Shown here in pieces: positions 1 through 8,236 of a stretch of 36,587 nt of DNA. The notes beneath the pieces are model-generated. The model was not told the DNA's origin and searched no databases. It worked only from the letters and a program-made list of their open reading frames with translations. The stretch covers positions 1 through 36,587 of the forward strand of contig CAJMQQ010000026.1 of the NCBI GenBank assembly GCA_905215625.1, read 5' to 3'. The DNA is from an uncultured bacterium (lineage in GTDB: Bacteria > Bacillota > Clostridia > Lachnospirales > Lachnospiraceae). A program made the position numbers and the translations under genes. Numbering within the stretch: position 1 is the first letter of the stretch; each line of letters starts with the position of its first letter.

Positions 1-22
1 TAATTAATTATACCACGGATTG

Positions 23-50
23 CGGACTCTTCGGAGTCCGTTTTTCTGTT
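23..50 (+). terminator. Rho-independent terminator of a gene upstream of the window
   Basis: A perfect 7-bp stem (CGGACTC/GAGTCCG) closed by a TTCG tetraloop is followed directly by a T-rich tract. It has no T-run in the minus direction, so it should end a plus-strand transcript entering from the left edge. Confidence 0.85.
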
Positions 51-63
51 TTTGAACGCAAAA

Positions 64-114
64 AGGGAGCCATTGCTCCATAGATGATTTCTCATCTATT
101 TTGCAACGGCCCCT
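64..114 (-). terminator. Composite terminator of the secreted-protein genes
   Basis: Read on the minus strand, the region after the last stop codon has an outer stem (GGGGCCGTTGC with GCAATGGCTCCC, with a wobble and a bulge). This encloses an inner perfect stem TAGATGA-GAAA-TCATCTA. The structure ends in CTTTTTG. A smaller alternative hairpin, GGAGC-AATG-GCTCC, abuts the same T-run. Either form would terminate the minus-strand operon. Confidence 0.7.
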
Positions 115-132
115 TGTGTCATAGCCTCAAAA

Positions 133-1167
133 CTACGGAACCTGTACAATTCCATTTACGGTCCAGGCGCCATCGCCGTTTACCGTAAATCCGTCAGGGG
201 TTACTGCATCTGTATAAAGTTTTCCGAAAGACCCTTCGGGACCAGGATTCAGGAAATAGCAGCGGCTGATGCCATCAGAACCAGCAATCCAGGTCCATCC
301 GGAAGCCATGCGGGTATTGGCATTGATATAATACCATCCTCCGTTGGAATAAATCCACTGGCTGGAAGCGCGGCTTCCGTCCGGATTTTCCCAGTACCAG
401 GCGTCCTGTTCGGAGATCCAGCGGCCAGGAGTATTGACGGTTGTCTGAAAACTGCCGGAAGAAAGAGGGAGTTTGGCGGTAACAACGCCGGATTCCCCAA
501 CCTGACAGACAGGGGAATCCACCCATTCGCTGACCGTAGAAGCGTGGTAACGGCTTACCCCGCGCACCCGGAAATAGTAACTTCCAGGCTGCTGCATCAT
601 ATCTGAAAAATCATAAGAACTGCCAGTTGTTTCGATGGAACTGGTAAAAACAGATTTTCCATCCCGCATCAGGCGCACTTCATAGTGTTTTGCGCCAGGA
701 AGCGGAGTCCAGGAAGCCAGTGTACAAGAACCCAGATTATTCTGGATCCAGGCCAGTCCAGACGGATTTTCCAGCATATCTGCCCCCATCTCATGGAAGG
801 AAACGGTGACATTTAACTGGCTGCTGCTCTTTTTAACTGCTTTTACAAATCTGGCGCCTTCTCCCTCGAATTCACAATCGGCCGATTTAATAGTGCCAAA
901 ATAGTGATCGTCGTCGGCAAGCAGAGTCACAACACCCTGGGGATATTTTTCAGAGCCTTCTGTCTGAAAATAAAAATCATCAATGGAATATCCGTCTTCG
1001 TCTCCGCTGATTTCCATAGACGGCCATTCGGTGCCGGAATCCAAATCAGCACAGAAACTTAACGAAAGGGTTTCAATTTTATCTCTGGCAAAGCAGGTCA
1101 TAGGAACTGACAGGGCCAGAAGAAGGGAAAAAGAAACCAGAGTACAGTATTTTTTTGCATTTCTCAT
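133..1167 (-). CDS. Secreted protein with wall-binding repeats, paralog 1
   Basis: This is a 344-residue exported protein of unknown function. A signal peptide covers about residues 1-27 (basic start, hydrophobic core, end near CFA). The next ~110 residues resemble the matching part of the neighbouring paralog. Residues ~145-220 look like a fibronectin type III-like module (LASWTPLPGAKHYEVRLMRDGK, then YYFRVRGVSRY). The last ~90 residues are Trp/Tyr/Gly-rich repeats (RWISEQDAWYWENPDGS, WIYSNGGWYYIN) of the kind found in choline-binding or glucan-binding wall modules. It starts 3 bp after the paralog's stop codon, so the two are almost surely co-transcribed. Wall attachment follows from the repeat type; no enzymatic motif was seen. 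Confidence 0.8.
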   Translation of the reverse strand: MRNAKKYCTLVSFSLLLALSVPMTCFARDKIETLSLSFCADLDSGTEWPSMEISGDEDGYSIDDFYFQTEGSEKYPQGVVTLLADDDHYFGTIKSADCEFEGEGARFVKAVKKSSSQLNVTVSFHEMGADMLENPSGLAWIQNNLGSCTLASWTPLPGAKHYEVRLMRDGKSVFTSSIETTGSSYDFSDMMQQPGSYYFRVRGVSRYHASTVSEWVDSPVCQVGESGVVTAKLPLSSGSFQTTVNTPGRWISEQDAWYWENPDGSRASSQWIYSNGGWYYINANTRMASGWTWIAGSDGISRCYFLNPGPEGSFGKLYTDAVTPDGFTVNGDGAWTVNGIVQVP

Positions 1168-1170
1168 AAA

Positions 1171-2151
1171 TTAATGTCCCTCTTTCCAGACTCCGTTTGC
1201 ATCTACATAATAACCGTCAGGAGTCGTTGTATCGGCAAGCATTTTTCCATCAGAATCACAGTAGTATTGCTGGTTGTTCCAGAGTACCCAGCCAGTCTGA
1301 CGGTAGCCCTGGACGTTAAAGAAGTACCAGCTTCCATCAATCTGCTGCCATCCGGATGCCGGCCAGGTGCCGTCTGGATTCTGATACCAGGAGCCGTTTT
1401 CTGTATCGATCCACTGACCGGAAGTTTTTTCATAGGATGCAGTATTGGATGCGAATTTTGCTAACACAGAATCATCTACGGCAATGGAATCAGAATAGGC
1501 ATAGTCGCTTTTTAACTTAGCGTCATAACGGCTGACTGCAGACACGCGGATGCTGTAGTCTCCGGTTCTGGTAATCAGAGAGCCGATATTTAAACTGGTT
1601 CCGGTAACCGTTGTTTTAGTCGGGTTATTGGCTTTGCCATTTCGCATAATGGTTACTTCATAAGAACCGGCATCGCCTACCGGAGTCCAGGAAGCCAGTC
1701 CGTTTTCATCAAGGGAAACGGAAACAGGACGTCCAATGGAAGTAGGTCCCATGTTTTCAAATTCAACAGTCAGAGTAAGGGTATTGCTGTCTCCGGACTT
1801 ACGGGCAGACAGGTATTCGGCGCCGCCTCCAAAGAGATTAAAGTAGCTTTCAGAAGAAGACTTGAACGTATATCCAGCCGCTGGTTTCAATACGACTTCA
1901 GCAGTAGGATAGCGGTTTGGCCGGTTGGTATAGGGATCCACATACTGGACAAAAGCGGCGCTTTCTACCGAATATAAGGTATCTTCCATCGGAATGACAT
2001 CCAGCTTCGGATAGGTTGTGTCGTTGTACTCTCCAATGGAAAATTGGACAGACACATCTTCCAGACGGGCAGCAAAAGCGGCAGATGCAGCGGCAGCAGT
2101 AAACAGGGTAGCAGCAGACATCGTAATACCGATTTTTTTAACAAGTTTCAT
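1171..2151 (-). CDS. Secreted protein with wall-binding repeats, paralog 2
   Basis: This is a 326-residue exported protein with the same architecture as the gene after it. It has an Ala-rich signal peptide (about residues 1-28, likely cleaved after AFA). A domain of ~120 residues starts LEDVSVQFSIGEY. A fibronectin III-like module follows (LASWTPVGDAGSYEVTIMRNGK, YSIRVSAVSRYDAK). The C-terminus has wall-binding repeats (QWIDTENGSWYQNPDGTW, GWQQIDGSWYFFN, GWVLWNNQQYYCDSDGK). Both proteins end with a related TTPDGYYVDANGVW / VTPDGFTVNGDGAW unit. It lies 55 bp behind the histidine kinase gene, so it may be part of that operon or its regulon. The family function is not recognised; surface location is inferred. 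Confidence 0.8.
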   Translation of the reverse strand: MKLVKKIGITMSAATLFTAAAASAAFAARLEDVSVQFSIGEYNDTTYPKLDVIPMEDTLYSVESAAFVQYVDPYTNRPNRYPTAEVVLKPAAGYTFKSSSESYFNLFGGGAEYLSARKSGDSNTLTLTVEFENMGPTSIGRPVSVSLDENGLASWTPVGDAGSYEVTIMRNGKANNPTKTTVTGTSLNIGSLITRTGDYSIRVSAVSRYDAKLKSDYAYSDSIAVDDSVLAKFASNTASYEKTSGQWIDTENGSWYQNPDGTWPASGWQQIDGSWYFFNVQGYRQTGWVLWNNQQYYCDSDGKMLADTTTPDGYYVDANGVWKEGH

Positions 2152-2206
2152 AGTGCATCCTTCTTTCTTGTACTTAAAGTGTGGTATCCGTTATATGGAC
2201 ACGATG

Positions 2207-3619
2207 TTATAGGTTTGACGCGGAAGCTTTCGGAAGGCTGAAGATAAATTCCGTTCCTACATCCGGGGTGCTGACAACGTCAATATTTTCGCCATGGGAC
2301 TGGATAATCTCTTTGACAATAGCAAGCCCCAGGCCAGTTCCTTTTTTATCCTTTCCGCGGGAGGTGTCGGATTTATAGAACCGGTCCCAGATTTTTTTGA
2401 TGCTTTCTTTGGGAATGCCGATTCCGCAGTCCTTTACAGAGACGAATACCTTTTCCCTGCGGACAGAAGTCTGGATGTAAATCACGCCGCCGTTATGGCT
2501 GAATTTGATGGCGTTGTCAATCAGGTTGTAAAGAACCTGCTGGATTTTTCCCAGATCCGCATATACCATCAGAATAGAATCGGAAAACGTCAGGTCAAAA
2601 GAAATTTCCCTGGCATTGCAGGTGCCTTCAAACGATGCGGCGGTATCTTTAATTGTCCGATTAATGTCAAAATTGGTGCGGGAAAGGTAGCCTTTGCTGT
2701 CTAAGGAATTTAACGTCAGCATTCCCTGGGTCAGCTTGTTCAGCCGTTCTGTCTCAGAGATGACACGGGTTAAATACTTTTCCTGCATTTCCGGCGGAAT
2801 GGTTCCGTCCAGAATCGCTTCCAGGTATCCTTTGATGGAAGTCAGGGGCGAACGGAAATCATGGGACACATTGGCAATAAAGGTCTTCTGGTATTCTTCC
2901 AGTTTATTTAACTCGCTGGACATATAGTTTAAAGTGGCAGCTAAATATCCCATTTCATCCTGGGTATCAACCTTGATGGAATAGGTAAGGTTTCCGGAGG
3001 CATATTCATTGGCGCCGACCGTAATGCGGCGAAGCGGAAAATATACCGTTTTTGTAAATACCAGAAGGATAATCAGGGAAAGGGCAAAAAGGATCAACCC
3101 CGTAATGTAGACGATATTTAAAATCCGGTTCTGCTCCGGGATCAGTCTGGATACCGGACTATGAACAAGCACGTATCCATAAGTATTGTAGTTGCCTGTA
3201 ATGGGAGCAGAAACGCTGATGACGTCATAGGGAAACAGACCGTAATAATTGCCGATGCCATAGGATTGATTGCCGATGGCAGTAGGATTGAAGTCTGTAA
3301 TCACCTGATTTTCTTTTCCATCTTCCCGACTGTCTGCAATAATGGTTCCATTCTGGTCGACGACCCAGATATCCGACTGGATAAAGTGGGAGAGTGTGTC
3401 CACCTGGGCAGACGCGGTCTCTAAATCCTGGGATAAGTCATTGTACATACCGCTTAACTGTCCGGCCAGGATAGAGGCATCGTCATACATACTGTCTGCC
3501 TGCCGTTCAATTAAGTAGCGGTGAACCATCTGAGAAGACAGGGTGGCAATGGTGACAAATCCAAGAAGTCCAAACAACAGATATCCCAGGACAAATTTGG
3601 AATAAAGGGAATGATTCAT
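2207..3619 (-). CDS. Membrane sensor histidine kinase (PhoR/WalK type)
   Basis: This 470-residue kinase pairs with the response regulator encoded just upstream. TM1 is at ~8-28, an extracellular sensing region at ~30-165, and TM2 at ~167-189. A HAMP domain spans ~190-243. The HisKA domain carries the phospho-accepting His253 (NVSHDFRSP). The catalytic domain has an N-box (NLIDNAIKFS, ~366-374), G1 (DCGIGIP, 397-403) and G2 (GTGLGLAI, 427-434). All motifs needed for an active kinase are present. Its start overlaps the regulator's stop by 4 bp, so translation is coupled. The signal is unknown. The adjacent wall-binding proteins suggest a cell-envelope stimulus or target, which is inference. Confidence 0.93.
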   Translation of the reverse strand: MNHSLYSKFVLGYLLFGLLGFVTIATLSSQMVHRYLIERQADSMYDDASILAGQLSGMYNDLSQDLETASAQVDTLSHFIQSDIWVVDQNGTIIADSREDGKENQVITDFNPTAIGNQSYGIGNYYGLFPYDVISVSAPITGNYNTYGYVLVHSPVSRLIPEQNRILNIVYITGLILFALSLIILLVFTKTVYFPLRRITVGANEYASGNLTYSIKVDTQDEMGYLAATLNYMSSELNKLEEYQKTFIANVSHDFRSPLTSIKGYLEAILDGTIPPEMQEKYLTRVISETERLNKLTQGMLTLNSLDSKGYLSRTNFDINRTIKDTAASFEGTCNAREISFDLTFSDSILMVYADLGKIQQVLYNLIDNAIKFSHNGGVIYIQTSVRREKVFVSVKDCGIGIPKESIKKIWDRFYKSDTSRGKDKKGTGLGLAIVKEIIQSHGENIDVVSTPDVGTEFIFSLPKASASNL

Positions 3620-4326
3620 CGTTTCACCTCAAATTTATATCCGATGCCCCATACGGTAGTCAGCGCCCAGTTCTGATGATCCTTGATTTTCTCGCGAAGC
3701 CGTTTAATATGTACGTCAACCGTACGGGTGTCTCCAATGTATTCATATCCCCAGATATTGTCAAGAAGCTGCTCCCTGGTAAACACCTGGTTAGGAGAGG
3801 AAGCCAGGAAATACAAGAGCTCCAGCTCCTTTGGGGGCATTTCAATGGAATGTCCCATATAGGTGACAGAGTAGTTGGTCAGATTGACAATCAGATCTGG
3901 ATATTCCACAAAATTTCCTTTTTGTTCCAGGGCAGGAGCTGCAGGAGCCGGGGCGGTCTGGTAGCGTCTTAGGACTGCTTTTACCCTGGCTACCAGTTCT
4001 TTGGAGTCAAAGGGTTTGATCATATAATCATCAGCGCCCAGTTCCAATCCCAAAACCTTGTCAAAAATCTCGCCTTTGGCGGACAGCATGATAATGGGAA
4101 CCTGGGAAGAACTCCGGACTTCTCTGCAGACCTGGTATCCGTCAATGCCTGGCAGCATCAGATCCAGCAGGATTAAATTCGGTTTAAAGACAGGGAACAC
4201 CCGCAGGGCTTCCTCGCCGTCTCCTACGATCTGGGTTTCGAAACATTCTTTTTCCAGATATAGGGAAATCAGCTCTGCAATGTTGGCGTCATCATCTACA
4301 ATTAATATTTTCTGTTTTTCTGCCAT
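3616..4326 (-). CDS. OmpR-family response regulator
   Basis: This is a 236-residue DNA-binding regulator. The receiver domain (~1-120) has the acidic cluster D11-D13, phospho-acceptor Asp55 (LILLDLMLPG) and the conserved Lys104 (IKPF). A Pro/Ala-rich linker precedes a winged-helix C-terminal domain (~140-236) with the typical ELLYFLASSPNQVFTREQLLDNIWG and DTRTVDVHIKRLREKI segments. The gene lies 9 bp after mutS2 and overlaps the kinase gene by 4 bp, giving a mutS2-regulator-kinase transcription unit. It resembles the PhoP/WalR/YycF group, but the exact member cannot be told from the sequence alone. Confidence 0.95.
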   Translation of the reverse strand: MAEKQKILIVDDDANIAELISLYLEKECFETQIVGDGEEALRVFPVFKPNLILLDLMLPGIDGYQVCREVRSSSQVPIIMLSAKGEIFDKVLGLELGADDYMIKPFDSKELVARVKAVLRRYQTAPAPAAPALEQKGNFVEYPDLIVNLTNYSVTYMGHSIEMPPKELELLYFLASSPNQVFTREQLLDNIWGYEYIGDTRTVDVHIKRLREKIKDHQNWALTTVWGIGYKFEVKR

Positions 4327-4335
4327 AGTGCCTCC

Positions 4336-6720
4336 TTACTTAAATGTAACGATTGTAACGCCGGTATCACCTTCACCAAATTCGCCTAAACGGAAATCTT
4401 TTACATATTTCAGCCGTTTTAAATGTTTGTGAACGCCGGCTTTCAACGCGCCGGTGCCTCGTCCGTGGACAACGCGGACTTGCGGAAGGTGGGCCAGATA
4501 AGCGTCATCTAAATACTTATCTAATATAGGAATTGCTTCATCTACGGTCATGCCGATTAAGTTTACTTCCGGAGAAACAGAGGCAGATTTGCTCATTTTG
4601 ATTTTGCCGCTTCCGGTATTCATTCGCTTTGTCTCTAAGGTTGGGCCGGAAATATCCTGTTCGTCTAGCAGCTCCAGGTCTTTGATATTGACTAAGGAGC
4701 GGAGAATTCCCATCTGGACATACAAATCGCCTTTTGCATTAGGGAGCGTACTGACAGTTCCCTTTAAATTCATGGTAAGGACCTTGACGCCATCTCCGAT
4801 TTTTAGTTTCTTTGGAGAAATCGTTTGTTTTGGTCCCTTCTGTTTAATGGCCAGTCGCTGATCCGTATCTTTTAGTTTGTCTCGGAGACGGGCGCGCTCG
4901 GCTTCTAACGCTTTATTGTTGACGCCGGATTGGGATGCCAGTTTATTAATGTTTTTGATGGTCTGATCCGCAGTATCTTTTGCTTCCTGCAGGATTCTCT
5001 GGGCCTCTTCGGAAGCGTTCCGGATTAGTTTCTCCCGGCGTTCCTCTAATCGTTCTTCTTTCTGGGTCAGGCGGGCTTTTAACTGGGCGATTTCGCTTTT
5101 ATAAGAAGCGATTTCTGCCTGTTCCTTTTCAATGGTCAGTCGGCTTTCTTCCAGATGAGCCAGCAGATCTTCAAAATCTTCGTCTCCGCTTTCAATATGG
5201 GTCTTGGCCTCTTCAATAATATAATCAGGAAGTCCTAGTTTTTTCGAGATGGCAAAAGCGTTGCTTTTTCCAGGAATTCCAATAAGCAGGCGGTAGGTAG
5301 GCCGCAGGGTTTCCACATTAAATTCGCAGCAGGCATTTTCAACGCCAGGGGTGGACAAGGCAAATACTTTTAGTTCGCTGTAATGGGTAGTCGCCATGGT
5401 CCGGCATTTCATATTGTGAAGGAAGGACAAAATAGCAATGGCCAAAGCCGCACCTTCTGTCGGATCCGTTCCGGCTCCCAGCTCGTCAAACAGACAAAGG
5501 GAATTCGGATCTGCTTCTTCTAAAATATGGACAATGTTGGTCATATGAGCAGAAAAAGTACTCAAACTCTGCTCAATGCTCTGCTCGTCACCAATATCGG
5601 CAAATACCTCATTAAATACCGCCAGTTCTGAACTGTCAAAGGCGGGGATGTGAAGGCCTGCCTGTCCCATGAGCGTAAACAGTCCCACTGTTTTTAAGGA
5701 GACCGTTTTACCGCCAGTGTTGGGGCCTGTAACAATTAACAGGTCGAATTCATCCCCAAGACGGATGGTAATGGGAACAACTTTCTGGGGATCCAGCAGC
5801 GGATGGCGGCCGTCTTTAATGTGGATAACCCCCCTGTTGTTAAACTTCGGCTCGCTGCCCTTATAATGGCGGGACAAAGCTGCTTTTGCAAAAATAAAGT
5901 CTAATTGAGCTAAAATCGTTTGATTAGTAAGGAGCTCTCCGGTATACGGAGCCGTCTGGTTGCTGAGATCCGCTAAAACTGCTTCGATTTCTTTCTTTTC
6001 TTGTATTTCCAGTTCCCGGAGCTCATTGTTGAGCTTGATAATCGCCATAGGTTCAATAAACAAAGTAGAACCTGTGGAAGACTGGTCATGGACCATACCG
6101 GATACCTGGTTTTTATGCTCTGCTTTTACTGGCAGGCAGTAGCGTCCGTCACGCATGGTAATGACTGCATCCTGCAGATAAGTCCGGTTGGAATTTAAAA
6201 TGGAATTAAGCTGAGTATGGATCCGGTCTCCGATTCCCCGCATCTGCCGTCTCACATGGCGAAGTCCAGGACTGGCGTCGTCGCTCACCTCGTCTTCTGA
6301 GAGAATACAGCGTTTGATCTCTGTATTTAACGGCGTTAATGGCTCCAGAGCCTTAAACATTTCTTCCAGGGAATCGTCAGGAAGTTCGGAGTCTTCGTGG
6401 CGGCCGTAGGACTTAACCCTGGCGGCTGCAGTTAGCTGGGAACTGACGGACAGAAGCTCCGGAATGCTTAAGGAACTGCCGATTTCCAGACGCTTTAATG
6501 AGTCGGAAATGCTGCGGACGCCGGAAAAGGAAACGCTGCCTTTTTGCCGTACTCTGGTCAGGGCATCGGTAGTCTCGGTCTGGCTCTGTATAATTTCTTC
6601 CAGATTGGAAGAAGGAAGCAGGGACTGGCAGAGGGATTTTCCTAACGGGGAAGAAGCATACTCTGCAAGCTGCGCGGTTATCTTATTGTATTCTAAAATC
6701 TGTAATGCTTTTTGATTCAT
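4336..6720 (-). CDS. mutS2: MutS2 family ATPase/endonuclease
   Basis: This 794-residue protein matches the usual MutS2 length. The MutS core and clamp regions come first. The ATPase follows, with Walker A GPNTGGKT (332-339) and Walker B LCLFDELGAGTDP (D412, E413). A long coiled coil (~515-610) leads to a C-terminal Smr domain (~720-794) that keeps HGRGTGALK. The usual LDLRG start of the Smr domain reads VNLIG here. MutS2 proteins suppress recombination or act on collided ribosomes, depending on the species. I chose ATG 6720, preceded by GGAGG at 5-bp spacing. The longer reading from TTG 6732 would begin inside that ribosome site. A TATACT -10-like box lies on the minus strand at 6746-6751, with no clear -35. 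Confidence 0.96.
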   Translation of the reverse strand: MNQKALQILEYNKITAQLAEYASSPLGKSLCQSLLPSSNLEEIIQSQTETTDALTRVRQKGSVSFSGVRSISDSLKRLEIGSSLSIPELLSVSSQLTAAARVKSYGRHEDSELPDDSLEEMFKALEPLTPLNTEIKRCILSEDEVSDDASPGLRHVRRQMRGIGDRIHTQLNSILNSNRTYLQDAVITMRDGRYCLPVKAEHKNQVSGMVHDQSSTGSTLFIEPMAIIKLNNELRELEIQEKKEIEAVLADLSNQTAPYTGELLTNQTILAQLDFIFAKAALSRHYKGSEPKFNNRGVIHIKDGRHPLLDPQKVVPITIRLGDEFDLLIVTGPNTGGKTVSLKTVGLFTLMGQAGLHIPAFDSSELAVFNEVFADIGDEQSIEQSLSTFSAHMTNIVHILEEADPNSLCLFDELGAGTDPTEGAALAIAILSFLHNMKCRTMATTHYSELKVFALSTPGVENACCEFNVETLRPTYRLLIGIPGKSNAFAISKKLGLPDYIIEEAKTHIESGDEDFEDLLAHLEESRLTIEKEQAEIASYKSEIAQLKARLTQKEERLEERREKLIRNASEEAQRILQEAKDTADQTIKNINKLASQSGVNNKALEAERARLRDKLKDTDQRLAIKQKGPKQTISPKKLKIGDGVKVLTMNLKGTVSTLPNAKGDLYVQMGILRSLVNIKDLELLDEQDISGPTLETKRMNTGSGKIKMSKSASVSPEVNLIGMTVDEAIPILDKYLDDAYLAHLPQVRVVHGRGTGALKAGVHKHLKRLKYVKDFRLGEFGEGDTGVTIVTFK

Positions 6721-6781
6721 AAATACCTCCAATTCACTTGTATAAAGTATACCATAAAATTTTTTATTTACTATCTTTTTC

Positions 6782-6810
6782 TTGCATAAAAACTGTGAAA
6801 ACCTTATAAT
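6782..6810 (+). promoter_or_regulatory. SigA-type promoter of the HtrA-like gene
   Basis: TTGCAT, a 17-bp spacer and a perfect TATAAT lie about 30 bp upstream of the GTG start, in the divergent region shared with mutS2. Confidence 0.8.
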
Positions 6811-6840
6811 AGGAATAGGCCGTCTGAAGGAGGTAATCTT

Positions 6841-8175
6841 GTGCCGAACAGTAACAGCCCTGATGAGAAAAAAGGAAAAACGATAGAAGAAAAACGTGAA
6901 TTTATAAAAGAACGGATTGTAAAGCCGCCTATGACAAAGAGACAGGCAGCAGCAAAGGCCCTGACCCTTTTGTTTTCTGCGGCTTTTTTTGGTAGTATTG
7001 CGGCCGTTACCTTTGTGATTACAACGCCGTTTGCCAAAGAGTACCTGACGGAGGAGACAGAGAGCAGCGCCACTGTAACGATTCCTACAGATGCAGAGAC
7101 AGAGGCGACCGAACCAGAGAGTCTGCCGGAAATGGATCCGGCCACGGAGACCTGTTCTTCCGAAAATCTGATTGAAAGCGCTGTCCAGAAAGAACTGGAG
7201 ACCTTTGAATTGAGAGAAGAAGACTGGGATGCGTTTTATGAAACCATGCAGAATAGGGTGGAAGAAGCAGAACGGGGACTGGTTACCATTACTTCCGTCA
7301 GACAGCAGACAGATTTATTTAACAATCCAGTTGAAACAGCAGGAAACTTTTCCGGAGCAGTGATTGCAAAAACATCGGATCAGTACCTGATTTTTACAAC
7401 GGCCGAGGCAGTGACAGGGATGGATTCCATCCAGGTAAGAGTAAGCGGCGGCCAGGAAGTGGCCGGACAGATTGTAGGAGTTGACAATATTGCCGGTTTG
7501 GCAGTGATTGGCATTCAAACCGAACTGCTGGAAAAATCTTCTTTAGATCAGATACAGGTTTTGGAATTGGGAAACTCTTACGCAGTCCAGCGGGGAGATC
7601 TTCTGACGGCAATCGGAAGTCCGGCAGGATACCCTCAATCCAACGGATTTGGCGCAGTTTCTTATATACGGGAAAATGTCCAGATTATCGATGGTACCAG
7701 CCAGATTTTATATGTGGATGTACCTGGAAATGCAGATAAGGGCACATTTTTAATTGATGGTGACAAACGGATTATTGGCTGGGTAACCAATGATTTCCAG
7801 GTGGAAAACAGCAGACTGGCAGCAGTCCGGACCATTTCCGACTACAAATCTATTTTAGAAAAGCTTTCCAATGGAATCCCGATTCCTTATATCGGCATTA
7901 TGGGGCAGGGAACCGACAGGGAAGAAGTGGAAGATGGAATCCCAGATGGGATTTATGTAAACAGAGCAGTAAAAGACGGGCCGGCATATCAGGCAGGAAT
8001 CCAGGCAGGAGACATTATTACAGAGGTAAACGGTGTTTCGGTGGATACCAGACAGAACTGGCGGGAAATGATAGACGACTTGAAATCTGGCTCCGTTGTA
8101 CCGGTGAAAGTGCAGCGGTGCAGCAGGGATGCATATATAGAATTAGAATATCAGGTAACAATCGGAGCCAGGTAA
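6841..8175 (+). CDS. Membrane-anchored HtrA-like pseudoprotease with PDZ domain
   Basis: This is a 444-residue protein with the HtrA/DegP layout: a basic cytoplasmic N-terminus (1-38), one TM segment (~40-62), an acidic Thr/Glu-rich linker (~68-110), a trypsin-like domain (~165-335) and a PDZ domain (~348-440: IGIMGQG, GPAYQAGIQAGDIITEVNG). All three catalytic positions are replaced. The His of NNHVV is Glu189 (TTAEAV). The Asp of SDIAL is Gly219 (AGLAV). The GNSGG serine loop reads GNADKGTF (296-303). It should therefore bind peptides or scaffold rather than cut, which is inference. GTG is the start because AAGGAGG sits 7 bp upstream. It probably shares a transcript with yhaM and rlmD. Confidence 0.85.
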   Translation: MPNSNSPDEKKGKTIEEKREFIKERIVKPPMTKRQAAAKALTLLFSAAFFGSIAAVTFVITTPFAKEYLTEETESSATVTIPTDAETEATEPESLPEMDPATETCSSENLIESAVQKELETFELREEDWDAFYETMQNRVEEAERGLVTITSVRQQTDLFNNPVETAGNFSGAVIAKTSDQYLIFTTAEAVTGMDSIQVRVSGGQEVAGQIVGVDNIAGLAVIGIQTELLEKSSLDQIQVLELGNSYAVQRGDLLTAIGSPAGYPQSNGFGAVSYIRENVQIIDGTSQILYVDVPGNADKGTFLIDGDKRIIGWVTNDFQVENSRLAAVRTISDYKSILEKLSNGIPIPYIGIMGQGTDREEVEDGIPDGIYVNRAVKDGPAYQAGIQAGDIITEVNGVSVDTRQNWREMIDDLKSGSVVPVKVQRCSRDAYIELEYQVTIGAR

Positions 8176-8212
8176 ATCCACCTGGCTCTATTAACGCGGC
8201 TCCGGTTGGAGC
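8164..8212 (+). promoter_or_regulatory. Alternative stem-loops between the HtrA-like gene and yhaM
   Basis: GAGCCAGG/CCTGGCTC (8165-8188) forms an 8-bp stem over the stop codon. GCTCC-GGTT-GGAGC (8199-8212) forms a second stem. The left arm of the first can instead pair with GGCTCC of the second, so the two forms exclude each other. There is no T-run. It may be a processing or attenuation element. Confidence 0.35.
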
Positions 8213-8236
8213 GAGAGGGAAAGGAGCAACAGAAAA

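Noticed and set aside
6721..6732. TTG start of mutS2 four codons upstream
   Set aside because: The TTG and the next codon form part of the GGAGG ribosome site that serves ATG 6720.
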